A stretch of 64,000 bases of DNA from Bradyrhizobium sp. Tv2a-2 (GTDB lineage: Bacteria > Pseudomonadota > Alphaproteobacteria > Rhizobiales > Xanthobacteraceae), in NCBI RefSeq assembly GCF_000472425.1, contig NZ_AXAI01000011.1:62001-126000 (forward strand), in the 5' to 3' direction. Positions 7,620 to 15,261 of this stretch are shown here, piece after piece. The position numbers were made by a program, and so were the translations under genes. Each line of letters opens with the position of its first letter. Position 1 is the stretch's first letter. Under the pieces are notes generated by a model that was not told where the DNA came from, ran no database searches, and saw nothing but the letters and a program-made list of their open reading frames with translations.

Positions 7620-9146
7620 ATGCTTGGGCGCATTTTCACGGTCGGTGGCTATACCCTGCTTTCGCGGCTGACGGGGTTCGCGCGCGATATCATGCTCGCG
7701 GCGATCCTCGGTGCGGGGCCGGTGGCGGACGCGTTTTTCGTCGCATTCCGCCTGCCCAATCACTTCCGCGCCATCTTTGCCGAGGGCGCTTTCAACGCCG
7801 CCTTCGTCCCGGCCTACGCCCATGTCCATGGCGGGCGGGGTGAGGCGTCGGCCAAGCTGTTTTCCGACCGCGTGTTCACGCTCTTGTTCCTGTCGCAGGT
7901 GATCCTGCTCGTGCTCGCCTGGGCTTTCATGCCGCAGGCCATGACGTTGCTCGCGCCGGGCTTCACCCATGATGAAGCGCAGCGCAACCTCGCGATCGAG
8001 CTCACGCGTATCACCTTCCCGTATCTGCTGCTGATCACGCTGGTGACGCTCTATGGCGGCATGCTCAATGTCATGCACCGCTATGCCAGCGCGGCCGGCG
8101 CCTCGATCTTGCTCAACATCTCGATGATGGCGACGCTCGCCATCGCGGCGTTCTTCCCCACCGTCGGCCACGCCGCCGCCTGGGGCGTTTTGATCTCGGG
8201 TTTCCTGCAATATTTCCTGCTGGCCGGCGATCTCGCCACCCATGGCGGCCTGCCGCGCTTTGCGCCGCTCAAGTTGGATGAGGACATCCGCGCCTTTTTC
8301 CGCGCGCTGGGTCCGGCCACGCTCGGCTCGATGGGCACGCAGGTCGCGATGTTCGCCGACACCATCATCGCGACCTTTCTGCCGGCCGGCGCGCTGTCGG
8401 CGCTCTATTATGCCGACCGGCTCAACCAGCTTCCGATCGGCGTGATCGGTATCGCCGTCGGCACTGTGCTGTTACCGGAAATGTCGCGACGGATCACGGC
8501 GAACGATCATGAAGGCGCCATGGCACAGCAACGCCGCGCCTTCGATTATACGTTGCTGTTTGCGGTGCCCTTCGTTGCCGCCTTCCTCGCGGTGCCTGAT
8601 GTGATCACGCGCGCGATGTTTGCCCGCGGCGCCTTCACGAAGACAGACGCCGCCGCAGCCGGCGCCACGCTTGCGGCCTATGCGGTCGGTCTCATTCCCT
8701 TCGTACTGATCCGCAGCGCGGTCGCGACCTTCTACGCACGCAAGGACACCGCAACGCCGGTCAAGGCATCTCTCACCGGGATTGCCGCCAACGTGGCGCT
8801 CAAGCTCCTCCTGATGGGATCGCTCGCTCAGATCGGGCTCGCGCTCGCCACCGCCATCGGCGCCTGGATCAATCTGCTGCTGGTGCTCGGCTTCGCGGTA
8901 CGGGCGGGCTATCTCGAGCTCAACCGTGCATTCATCGGGGCGCTGGCGAAGTTCGCGCTAAGCGGGGTCGTGCTTGCCGCCGTACTGTGGCTGACGGCCA
9001 AATTTGCTGCAGCGCATCTTGCCGGTCTCACGGCCTACCGTGATGAAATTGTGCTCGTGATCCTGGTGGTTGTCGGGGCCATGATCTACGCCGGATCGGT
9101 CCTGCTCTTGTTCGGCCCGAAATGGCTCAAGTCACTGGTGCGCTAG
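7620..9146 (+). CDS. murJ: Lipid II flippase MurJ
   Basis: This 508-residue membrane protein is full length for MurJ/MviN of the MOP exporter superfamily. It has the expected series of about 14 hydrophobic helices. Recognisable blocks are LLSRLTGFARDIMLAAILGAG near the start, FRLPNHFRAIFAEGAFNAAFVPAY (about residues 42-66), YYADRLNQLPIGVIGIAVGTVLLP and TFYARKDTATPVKASL. MurJ moves lipid-linked peptidoglycan precursor across the inner membrane. Its position behind gnnA-gnnB groups envelope-precursor genes, although the 103-base gap with a palindrome suggests it may have its own promoter. Assignment is secure. Confidence 0.96.
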   Translation: MLGRIFTVGGYTLLSRLTGFARDIMLAAILGAGPVADAFFVAFRLPNHFRAIFAEGAFNAAFVPAYAHVHGGRGEASAKLFSDRVFTLLFLSQVILLVLAWAFMPQAMTLLAPGFTHDEAQRNLAIELTRITFPYLLLITLVTLYGGMLNVMHRYASAAGASILLNISMMATLAIAAFFPTVGHAAAWGVLISGFLQYFLLAGDLATHGGLPRFAPLKLDEDIRAFFRALGPATLGSMGTQVAMFADTIIATFLPAGALSALYYADRLNQLPIGVIGIAVGTVLLPEMSRRITANDHEGAMAQQRRAFDYTLLFAVPFVAAFLAVPDVITRAMFARGAFTKTDAAAAGATLAAYAVGLIPFVLIRSAVATFYARKDTATPVKASLTGIAANVALKLLLMGSLAQIGLALATAIGAWINLLLVLGFAVRAGYLELNRAFIGALAKFALSGVVLAAVLWLTAKFAAAHLAGLTAYRDEIVLVILVVVGAMIYAGSVLLLFGPKWLKSLVR

Positions 9147-9223
9147 CCAGGGCTAAAGGCGTTTGCGCAATCCCGTAATCCGCTGCAATATGCCTCCAAT
9201 TCACAAGAAGAGTTGGAGATAAG

Positions 9224-11533
9224 ATGGCTGCTCCTATCAAGTTCGGCGTTGGTCAGAGTGTCCTGCGCAAGGAGGATGACGCGCTGATCCGCGGCAAGGG
9301 CCGCTATACCGATGATCACGCGCCGCAGGCCTCGCTGCACGCGCTGGTTTTGCGCTCGCCGCACGCGCATGCCAAATTCACCATCGATGCGAGCAAGGCC
9401 CTTGCGTTGCCCGGCGTGGCGCTGATCCTGACAGCTGAGGATGTAAAGGATCTCGGCGGCCTGCCGTGCCTGTTCAATTTCGAGGTCGATCCCTTCACCG
9501 GCCCGCCTTACCCGATCCTGGCCAAGGACGAGGTGCGTCACGTGGGCGATGCGGTTGCTTTCGTCGTCGCCGACTCCATCGATCACGCACGCGACGCGAT
9601 CGAGGCCATCGAGGTCAACTGGACGCCGCTGCCCGCGGTGTCTGGCGTTGCCAATGCGGTCAAGCCCGGCGCGCCGCAGGTATGGCCGGACAAGCCCGGC
9701 AATATCCTGTTCGACGTGCCGATCGGCGACAAAAAGGCGACTGATGAGGCCTTTGCGAAAGCGCATGCGGTTGCGGAAATCTCCATCGTCAATCCGCGCG
9801 TGGTGGCAAGCTTCATGGAAACGCGCGCGGCGATCTGCGAATACGACGCCAAGCGCGACCATCTGACGCTGACTGCCGGCAGCCAGGGCAGCCATCGTCT
9901 GCGCGACATCCTGTGCCAGAATATCCTCGACATTCCCGTCGAGAAGATGCGGGTGATCTGTCCCGATGTCGGCGGCGGTTTCGGCACCAAGCTGTTTCCC
10001 TATCGCGAATATGCGCTGCTCGCGGTCGCTTCGCGAAAACTGAAGAAGACGGTGCGCTGGGCTGCCGACCGCTCCGAGCATTTCATGGGCGACGCGCAGG
10101 GCCGCGACAATGTCACGACCGCGAAGATGGCGCTTGCCGAGGACGGCAAATTCCTCGCCATGGACGTCGACCTGATGGGCGACATGGGCGCCTATCTCTC
10201 GACCTTTGCACCCTATATTCCGCATGGCGGCGCCGGCATGTTGCCGGGCCTCTATGACATCCAGACCTTCCACTGCCGGGTCCGCACCGTCTTCACCCAT
10301 ACCGTACCGGTCGATGCCTATCGCGGCGCCGGACGGCCGGAAGCTGCCTATGTCATCGAGCGCCTGGTCGATGCCTGCGCGCGCAAACTCGGCATGACGC
10401 CGGATGCGATCCGCAAGAAGAACTTCATCCAGCCGCGGCAGCTGCCTTATAAGACCGTCACCGGCAAGGTCTATGATTCAGGTGATTTCGCCGCGCACAT
10501 GAAGCGGGCGATGGAAGTCGCGAACTGGAAGGAGTTTCCCAAGCGCGTGAAGGCCGCCAAGAAAGATGGTCTCGTGCGCGGCATTGGCATGTCGAGCTAT
10601 GTCGAGATCTGTGGCACCATGGGCGACGAGACCGCCAATGTACGGCTTGATCCCAATGGCGACATCACGGTTCTGATCGGCACGCAGTCGAGTGGGCAGG
10701 GCCATCAGACCGCCTATGCCCAGATCGTCGCCGAGCAATTCGGTGTGCCGCCGGAGCGCGTGCACGTTCACCAGGGCGACACCGACGAGATCGCAACCGG
10801 GCTTGGCACCGGCGGCTCGGCCTCGATCCCGACCGGCGGCGTTTCGGTGCAGCGTGCCACGGCCGAACTCGGCAAGAAATTGAAGGAGCTTGCCGCGGAG
10901 GCGCTGGAGACCAGCGCGGCCGATCTCGAGATCACAGGCGGTGTCGTACGCATCGCCGGCACCGACCGCACCATCAGCTTTGCCGATCTTGCCAAGCGCC
11001 AGGGCACCGATCCCTCGAAGCTGAAGGGCGCCGCGACCTTCAACAGCGCCGACGGCACCTATCCCAACGGCACGCATATCGCGGAGGTCGAGATCGATCC
11101 CGCGACCGGCATCGTCAAGATCGTGAACTATGTGATCGTCGATGATTTCGGCGTGACCCTCAATCCGCTCTTGCTTGCAGGGCAAGTGCATGGCGGGGTG
11201 ATGCAGGGCATCGGACAGGCCTTGATGGAGCGGGTGGTCTATAGCCCGACCGACGGCCAGCTGATCACCGGCACCTACATGGACTACGCGCTGCCGCGCG
11301 CCGCCGACGGCGTCTCCTTCCACTTCGAGACCCACAACGTCCCCTGCAAGACCAATCCGCTGGGGGTGAAGGGCGCGGGCGAGGCGGGCGCGATCGGCTC
11401 CTGTCCCGCCGTGGTGAACGCCATCGTCGAGGGGCTGTGGCGCGAGTACAAGATCGAGCATGTCGACATGCCGGCGACACCGGAGCGGATCTGGATCGCC
11501 ATTCGCGAGCATCAGCGCCGGCACAGCCTGTGA
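9224..11533 (+). CDS. Xanthine dehydrogenase/CO dehydrogenase-family molybdopterin-binding large subunit (CoxL form II type)
   Basis: This 769-residue protein is the molybdenum cofactor-binding subunit of a molybdenum hydroxylase. It has GQSVLRKEDDALIRGKGRYTDD at the start, the moco-contacting GGGFGTK near residue 250, the active-site loop AYRGAGR (365-371) and the catalytic glutamate in KGAGEAGAIG (Glu720). The AYRGAGR loop is the form II type; genuine CO dehydrogenases (form I) have AYxCSFR, so carbon monoxide is unlikely and an aldehyde, purine or N-heterocycle more likely. These enzymes normally need 2Fe-2S and FAD subunits; neither gene is adjacent. A c-type cytochrome gene follows after 91 bases. 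The start has an AAGAGTTGGAGAT ribosome site. Confidence 0.92.
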   Translation: MAAPIKFGVGQSVLRKEDDALIRGKGRYTDDHAPQASLHALVLRSPHAHAKFTIDASKALALPGVALILTAEDVKDLGGLPCLFNFEVDPFTGPPYPILAKDEVRHVGDAVAFVVADSIDHARDAIEAIEVNWTPLPAVSGVANAVKPGAPQVWPDKPGNILFDVPIGDKKATDEAFAKAHAVAEISIVNPRVVASFMETRAAICEYDAKRDHLTLTAGSQGSHRLRDILCQNILDIPVEKMRVICPDVGGGFGTKLFPYREYALLAVASRKLKKTVRWAADRSEHFMGDAQGRDNVTTAKMALAEDGKFLAMDVDLMGDMGAYLSTFAPYIPHGGAGMLPGLYDIQTFHCRVRTVFTHTVPVDAYRGAGRPEAAYVIERLVDACARKLGMTPDAIRKKNFIQPRQLPYKTVTGKVYDSGDFAAHMKRAMEVANWKEFPKRVKAAKKDGLVRGIGMSSYVEICGTMGDETANVRLDPNGDITVLIGTQSSGQGHQTAYAQIVAEQFGVPPERVHVHQGDTDEIATGLGTGGSASIPTGGVSVQRATAELGKKLKELAAEALETSAADLEITGGVVRIAGTDRTISFADLAKRQGTDPSKLKGAATFNSADGTYPNGTHIAEVEIDPATGIVKIVNYVIVDDFGVTLNPLLLAGQVHGGVMQGIGQALMERVVYSPTDGQLITGTYMDYALPRAADGVSFHFETHNVPCKTNPLGVKGAGEAGAIGSCPAVVNAIVEGLWREYKIEHVDMPATPERIWIAIREHQRRHSL

Positions 11534-11624
11534 CATCCAAAATTTGCCGCGGGAATGATGTCTTGTCCACGGGGTTCCAAGAAGGGCCATCAGAACGGTC
11601 AAGTTTGAAATTCAGGGGAACAGG

Positions 11625-12071
11625 ATGAAGCGAAGTATTGTGGTTGCTGGCGCGCTGGTGCTTGGTCTTGGTGCCGTCATGGCCGAGCCGGACCAGGTCA
11701 AGGACACCCAAACGATGATGAAGGGCAATGGCAAGAATGCCGGTGCGCTTGCTGCGATGGTCAAGGGCGAGAAGCCCTACGACCAGGCGACCGTGGATGC
11801 GGCGATCAAGCAGTTCGCCGACACCGCAGCCAAGCTGCCGACACTGTTCCCGGCGAGCATCAAGGGCAAGCCGTTCGACGGCGACTACAGCCCTTCGTCC
11901 AAGATCTGGGAAGACAAGGCAGGCTTCGATGAGCACATCGCAAGCTTTGCCAAGGTGATTGGTGACGCCAAGGGCAAGATCACCGATCTCGACACGCTGA
12001 AAGCGCAGCTTTCCGTCATCGGCAAGCAATGCGGGGGTTGCCACGAGACCTTCCGAATCAAGAAGACCTGA
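11625..12071 (+). CDS. Cytochrome c' / c556-family periplasmic cytochrome
   Basis: This 148-residue protein has an N-terminal signal peptide (basic start, hydrophobic stretch to about residue 20) and a single C-terminal CGGCH heme site at 136-140, the layout of the four-helix cytochrome c'/c556 family. The SYSPSSKIW-like region (residues about 88-94) and the FRIKK ending fit that family. It may accept electrons in the periplasm; whether the upstream molybdenum enzyme is its partner is inference from proximity only. A good terminator follows at 12098-12130. Confidence 0.88.
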   Translation: MKRSIVVAGALVLGLGAVMAEPDQVKDTQTMMKGNGKNAGALAAMVKGEKPYDQATVDAAIKQFADTAAKLPTLFPASIKGKPFDGDYSPSSKIWEDKAGFDEHIASFAKVIGDAKGKITDLDTLKAQLSVIGKQCGGCHETFRIKKT

Positions 12072-12097
12072 TCTGCGCTATCTACGCATCTCGAGCA

Positions 12098-12130
12098 AAG
12101 GGCGGATGCCGATACATCCGCCCTTTTTGT
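12098..12130 (+). terminator. Rho-independent terminator after the cytochrome gene
   Basis: AAAGGGCGGAT and ATCCGCCCTTT form an 11-base perfect stem around a short loop, running into a T-rich tail (CCCTTTTTGTTTG). It lies 26 bases after the stop codon of the cytochrome gene. Confidence 0.88.
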
Positions 12131-12149
12131 TTGCTGATTGCAGAATATT

Positions 12150-12262
12150 CCGTTGGTCATACCCCGCGAATGCGGGGTGTCCAGTTTTCCAGAGGCGTTT
12201 GGGCTGAAGCTCTGCCGCCGCTGGAATACATCATCGTCCGCTTTTGCGGACGATGACAGTGG
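12150..12262. repeat. Composite intergenic repeat (Bradyrhizobium type)
   Basis: The element starts with GGTCATACCCCGCGAATGCG and TCCAGTTTTCCAGAGGCGT, and ends with a perfect 11-base hairpin, TCATCGTCCGC-TTTT-GCGGACGATGA. A related left part occurs at 53471-53510 (GTCATCGCCCGCGAAGGC... TCCAGTATTCCAGAAGCGT). Two copies in one window and my recall of similar sequences in Bradyrhizobium support a dispersed repeat. Confidence 0.65.
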
Positions 12263-12291
12263 AGGGAAGGCGCAGCCGGATTGGCGTATGC

Positions 12292-12711
12292 TTACTTCGT
12301 CACTTGCCCGCGGATTTCGCCGCCCGGATTGGCCGCGGTGTGGACATTGACGTAATACTTGCCGGACTCGAGGTCGGCGGCCTGGGCATCGGTCAGCGTA
12401 GCGCTGCCCTCAGCGGGGCTCGCCGTGGCGTTGGGGATCGCAACCGCGACGCCCGCATTCTTGCCGCTCTCGGCAGGTCCGTGGAAATGCGCCGCCGTCG
12501 CGGGCCCGCTCAAGCCCGAATAGGTGAGCTTCCAGGAGAGCTTCTTGGTGCCGGGATCGTAATCGATGTCGGCTGTGCCCGATCCTGTGCTCGCATTCGG
12601 GGGCACCTCGTTCTTGCCGTCCAGCGTCGCCTTGAACTTCTCGGCGCTGGCAGGGCCAGCGAGCAGCGCCACCGCTCCGAACGCAAGCGCAGCAAACATC
12701 GTCTTGGACAT
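12292..12711 (-). CDS. CHRD domain secreted protein
   Basis: This 139-residue protein starts with a clear signal peptide (MSKTMFAALAFGAVALLAGPASA). The remainder is one CHRD domain: FKATLDGKNEVPPNASTGSG, AAHFHGPAESGKNAG, and the final YYVNVHTAANPGGEIRGQV are hallmark blocks. CHRD domains occur in chordin and in many bacterial exported proteins of unknown role. The start at 12711 is chosen because GGGAGAG precedes it and the signal peptide begins there. It is transcribed away from the diheme cytochrome gene, and the 162-base gap between them should hold both promoters. Confidence 0.92.
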   Translation of the reverse strand: MSKTMFAALAFGAVALLAGPASAEKFKATLDGKNEVPPNASTGSGTADIDYDPGTKKLSWKLTYSGLSGPATAAHFHGPAESGKNAGVAVAIPNATASPAEGSATLTDAQAADLESGKYYVNVHTAANPGGEIRGQVTK

Positions 12712-12873
12712 GGCTTTCTCTCCCTGTTCATATCGCCACGATTCCACAACAATGGATTTTGCGGGTTATTCCCGAAAATCCGGCAGTCGCGTGTCAAAAC
12801 TTGGCACAAATTGATGACTGGAGGAACGGCGGCCGCGGTCATAAGGTTGCGATTGGCCATGATGGAACGTTGA

Positions 12874-13812
12874 ATGCCGCGTCGGATTTTGCCTGCCGCC
12901 CTTGTTGCCGCCGCAGCCGGGATCGGCCTCTACTGGTGGTTGACGGCCGCCGTGCCGCTGGCGGGGGCGGTCACGGCGCCGGCTTTCACGCCCGACATCG
13001 CAAACGGCGAGGTCATCTTCAATGCCGGCGGTTGCGCCTCCTGCCATGCCGTCCCCAACCAGCCCGACCGGTTGAAGCTCGGCGGCGGGCTTGCGATCCC
13101 GTCGCCCTTCGGCACCTTCTACGCGCCGAACATCTCACCCGATCCGACCGACGGCATCGGGCGATGGAGCGAGGCCGATTTTATCACCGCGGTGATGCGG
13201 GGTGTGTCTCCGGCGGGCTCGCATTTTTTTCCCGCGTTTCCCTACACCTCCTACGCGCATGCGCAGCCGAAAGACGTGCGCGATCTCTTTGCCTATCTGA
13301 AGACGCTCCCGCCGGTGCCTGGCAAGGTGCGCGATCATGATGTGCCGTTTCCCTTCAACATCCGCCGCAACGTCGGCATCTGGAAATTGCTGTTCTTCGA
13401 CGACAAGCCTTTCGTTCCGGATCTCTCGCGCTCTGCGGCGTGGAATCGCGGTGCCTATCTCGTCAACAGCTTCGGGCATTGCGCCGAATGCCACAGCCCG
13501 CGCAATTTTCTCGGCGGCATCATCGCCGCACAGCGCTTTGCCGGCGGGCCGAATCCGGAAGGCGAGGGCTGGGTGCCCAACATCACCGAAAAGGGTCTCT
13601 CCGACTGGAGCGAGAAGGACATCGCCTATTTTCTCGAGACGGGGCAAACGCCCGACGGCGACAGTGCCGGCGGCGCGATGACGCGCGTGATCAAGAACAC
13701 GTCGCAATTGCCCGAAGCCGACCGCACAGCGATCGCCACCTACATCAAGTCGCTGCCGCCGGTCGAAGGCCCGCCGCGACCGCCGAAGAAGAAAAAGGAA
13801 GGCGAGGGGTAA
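12874..13812 (+). CDS. Membrane-anchored diheme cytochrome c
   Basis: This 312-residue protein has an N-terminal hydrophobic anchor (about residues 5-24) and two heme sites, CASCH (54-58) and CAECH (203-207), so it is a two-domain cytochrome c of the kind that serves alcohol, aldehyde and other periplasmic dehydrogenases. The second domain has a likely methionine ligand in GGAMTRVIKNTSQLPEAD. In the first domain the usual methionine region after FPAFPYTSY reads AHAQPKD, so the axial ligand there is unclear. The C-terminus is a lysine-rich tail (PPKKKKEGEG). A partner oxidoreductase is not adjacent; the molybdenum hydroxylase 1.3 kb upstream is a possible but unproven donor. Confidence 0.9.
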   Translation: MPRRILPAALVAAAAGIGLYWWLTAAVPLAGAVTAPAFTPDIANGEVIFNAGGCASCHAVPNQPDRLKLGGGLAIPSPFGTFYAPNISPDPTDGIGRWSEADFITAVMRGVSPAGSHFFPAFPYTSYAHAQPKDVRDLFAYLKTLPPVPGKVRDHDVPFPFNIRRNVGIWKLLFFDDKPFVPDLSRSAAWNRGAYLVNSFGHCAECHSPRNFLGGIIAAQRFAGGPNPEGEGWVPNITEKGLSDWSEKDIAYFLETGQTPDGDSAGGAMTRVIKNTSQLPEADRTAIATYIKSLPPVEGPPRPPKKKKEGEG

Positions 13813-13841
13813 AGGTAGAGACGGGGCGCGGAGAGGGAGAC

Positions 13842-15008
13842 CTAAAGCTTGTCGACTGCTTTAAAGCTGCCGTCGGGTTGGATCACGGTCAGGAACACGC
13901 CAGGCGGCTGGTCGTGCGCGCTGTTGCCGAAAGCAACGATGTCGCCGCCGATGTCGAACCGGCCGACCTCATTGATGATCCGCAGCATCTCCGCGCGGGT
14001 CGGATTTGGGCCGGCTCTCTCGAGCGCGGCGGCGGCGAGGCGCCCTGACAGATATCCTTCGAGCGACACGAAATCCGGTGTCAGGCTGGGATCGAGCGCC
14101 TTTTCCGCCGCCTGGTAGTCGGCGACCAGCTTCAAATGCGTATTCCAGGGAAACGGTACCACTTCGGAGACGACCACGCCGCTGCCGTCGGGCCCGAGCT
14201 CCCTGGCAAGCGCGGTGGCGCCGACAAAGGAGATGGCGACAAAGGTCGGGTTGAAGCGGCTGCGGCGCGCGAGCTTGATGAACTCGGCGCAGGGGCCATA
14301 GGTGCCGACCATGACTACAGCCTGCGGCTCGGCGCGCCGGATCGACTTGAAGGCCGCGCCGACCGCGCGCGTGTTGCGCTCGAACGTGCCTTCCGCCGCG
14401 AGCTCCAGACCGCGTCGCGCCAGCGCCGCCTTGACACCGGCAAGGCCGTCGCGGCCGAACGAGTCGTCCTGGTAGAAGATGGCGATGTCCTTCAGATGCA
14501 GGTCCTCGGTCAGGTGCTTGATCCAGGCCTCGGCCTCGGCACTGTAGCTCGCGCGGATATTGACCACGTTCTGGAATTCGGAGGCGCGCAGGAACTCGGC
14601 GCCTGTGAACGGACCGATGAACGGCACGTTCTTCTCCGCCGCGATCGGCACGGTCGCGATCGATGTCGGGGTGCCGACCGCGCCGATCAGCGCGAACACC
14701 TTGTCCTCCTCGATCAGCTTCACCGTTGCCATCACCGAGCGGTCCGGATCATAACCGTCGTCACGGCTGATCAGCTCGAGCCGGCGGCCGTGTACGCCGC
14801 CCTTGGCATTGATCTCGGCAAAGGCCGCCAGGATGCCCTGCCGCATGCCTTGGCCCAGCGCCGAGGATGGGCCGCCGAGCGCGGCCGCCTGGCCAAACAG
14901 GATGGTGTCGGCCGAAACGCCTACCTCGTCCGCGCTGGCGCGCGGTGGCGGGCTCGCGCCGAAGGCGAGCGCAAAGGCAGCAAGGATCGAGACTATCGAT
15001 GACCGCAT
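13842..15008 (-). CDS. ABC transporter periplasmic solute-binding protein (Leu/Ile/Val-type)
   Basis: This 388-residue protein has a signal peptide and the two-lobed type I periplasmic binding fold of the LivJ family: ILFGQAAALGGPSSALGQGM, GILAAFAEINAKGGVHGRRL, ELISRDDGYDPDRS and IFYQDDSFGRDGLAGVKAAL. It would bind an amino acid or small carboxylate. No permease or ATPase genes are nearby, so it is an orphan or a sensor-type binding protein. The start codon lies in the first of four tandem copies of a 13-base repeat, and no convincing ribosome site is visible upstream, so the exact start and its control are unusual. It converges on the diheme cytochrome gene. Confidence 0.88.
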   Translation of the reverse strand: MRSSIVSILAAFALAFGASPPPRASADEVGVSADTILFGQAAALGGPSSALGQGMRQGILAAFAEINAKGGVHGRRLELISRDDGYDPDRSVMATVKLIEEDKVFALIGAVGTPTSIATVPIAAEKNVPFIGPFTGAEFLRASEFQNVVNIRASYSAEAEAWIKHLTEDLHLKDIAIFYQDDSFGRDGLAGVKAALARRGLELAAEGTFERNTRAVGAAFKSIRRAEPQAVVMVGTYGPCAEFIKLARRSRFNPTFVAISFVGATALARELGPDGSGVVVSEVVPFPWNTHLKLVADYQAAEKALDPSLTPDFVSLEGYLSGRLAAAALERAGPNPTRAEMLRIINEVGRFDIGGDIVAFGNSAHDQPPGVFLTVIQPDGSFKAVDKL

Positions 15009-15058
15009 GGCAGGACTTGATGGCAGGACTTGATGGCAGGACTTGATGGCAGGACTTG
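15007..15058. repeat. Four tandem copies of a 13-base repeat at the start of a binding-protein gene
   Basis: ATGGCAGGACTTG is repeated four times without mismatch. On the minus strand each unit reads CAAGTCCTGCCAT, and the start codon of the solute-binding protein (15006-15008) overlaps the edge of the array. A 13-base unit is not a multiple of three, so copy-number changes would shift any frame read through it and alter the leader length. Confidence 0.95.
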
Positions 15059-15261
15059 CAGGATGAAATGCAACAGGCCTTCATGGTATCCGCAGCGGAT
15101 GAAAACCTTGCTAATTCAAGCCGCTTTGTCGACCCGTACGATTGCGGACAAAGCAGGGCAGATTGTCGGCTCTACTACCGCAGATCGTTAACTACGCCGG
15201 TTGGCGCGCAGCGGTATTTGTTTGATTTTTGCGAGTTCTTAACCGCGCCCGGTTCCGATCG

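Noticed and set aside
9224..11533. Carbon monoxide dehydrogenase (coxL)
   Set aside because: The active-site loop is AYRGAGR (form II), not AYxCSFR, and coxM/coxS are absent, so CO oxidation is not supported.
15007..15058. Possible CRISPR array
   Set aside because: The four 13-base units abut with no spacers, so it is a simple tandem repeat.
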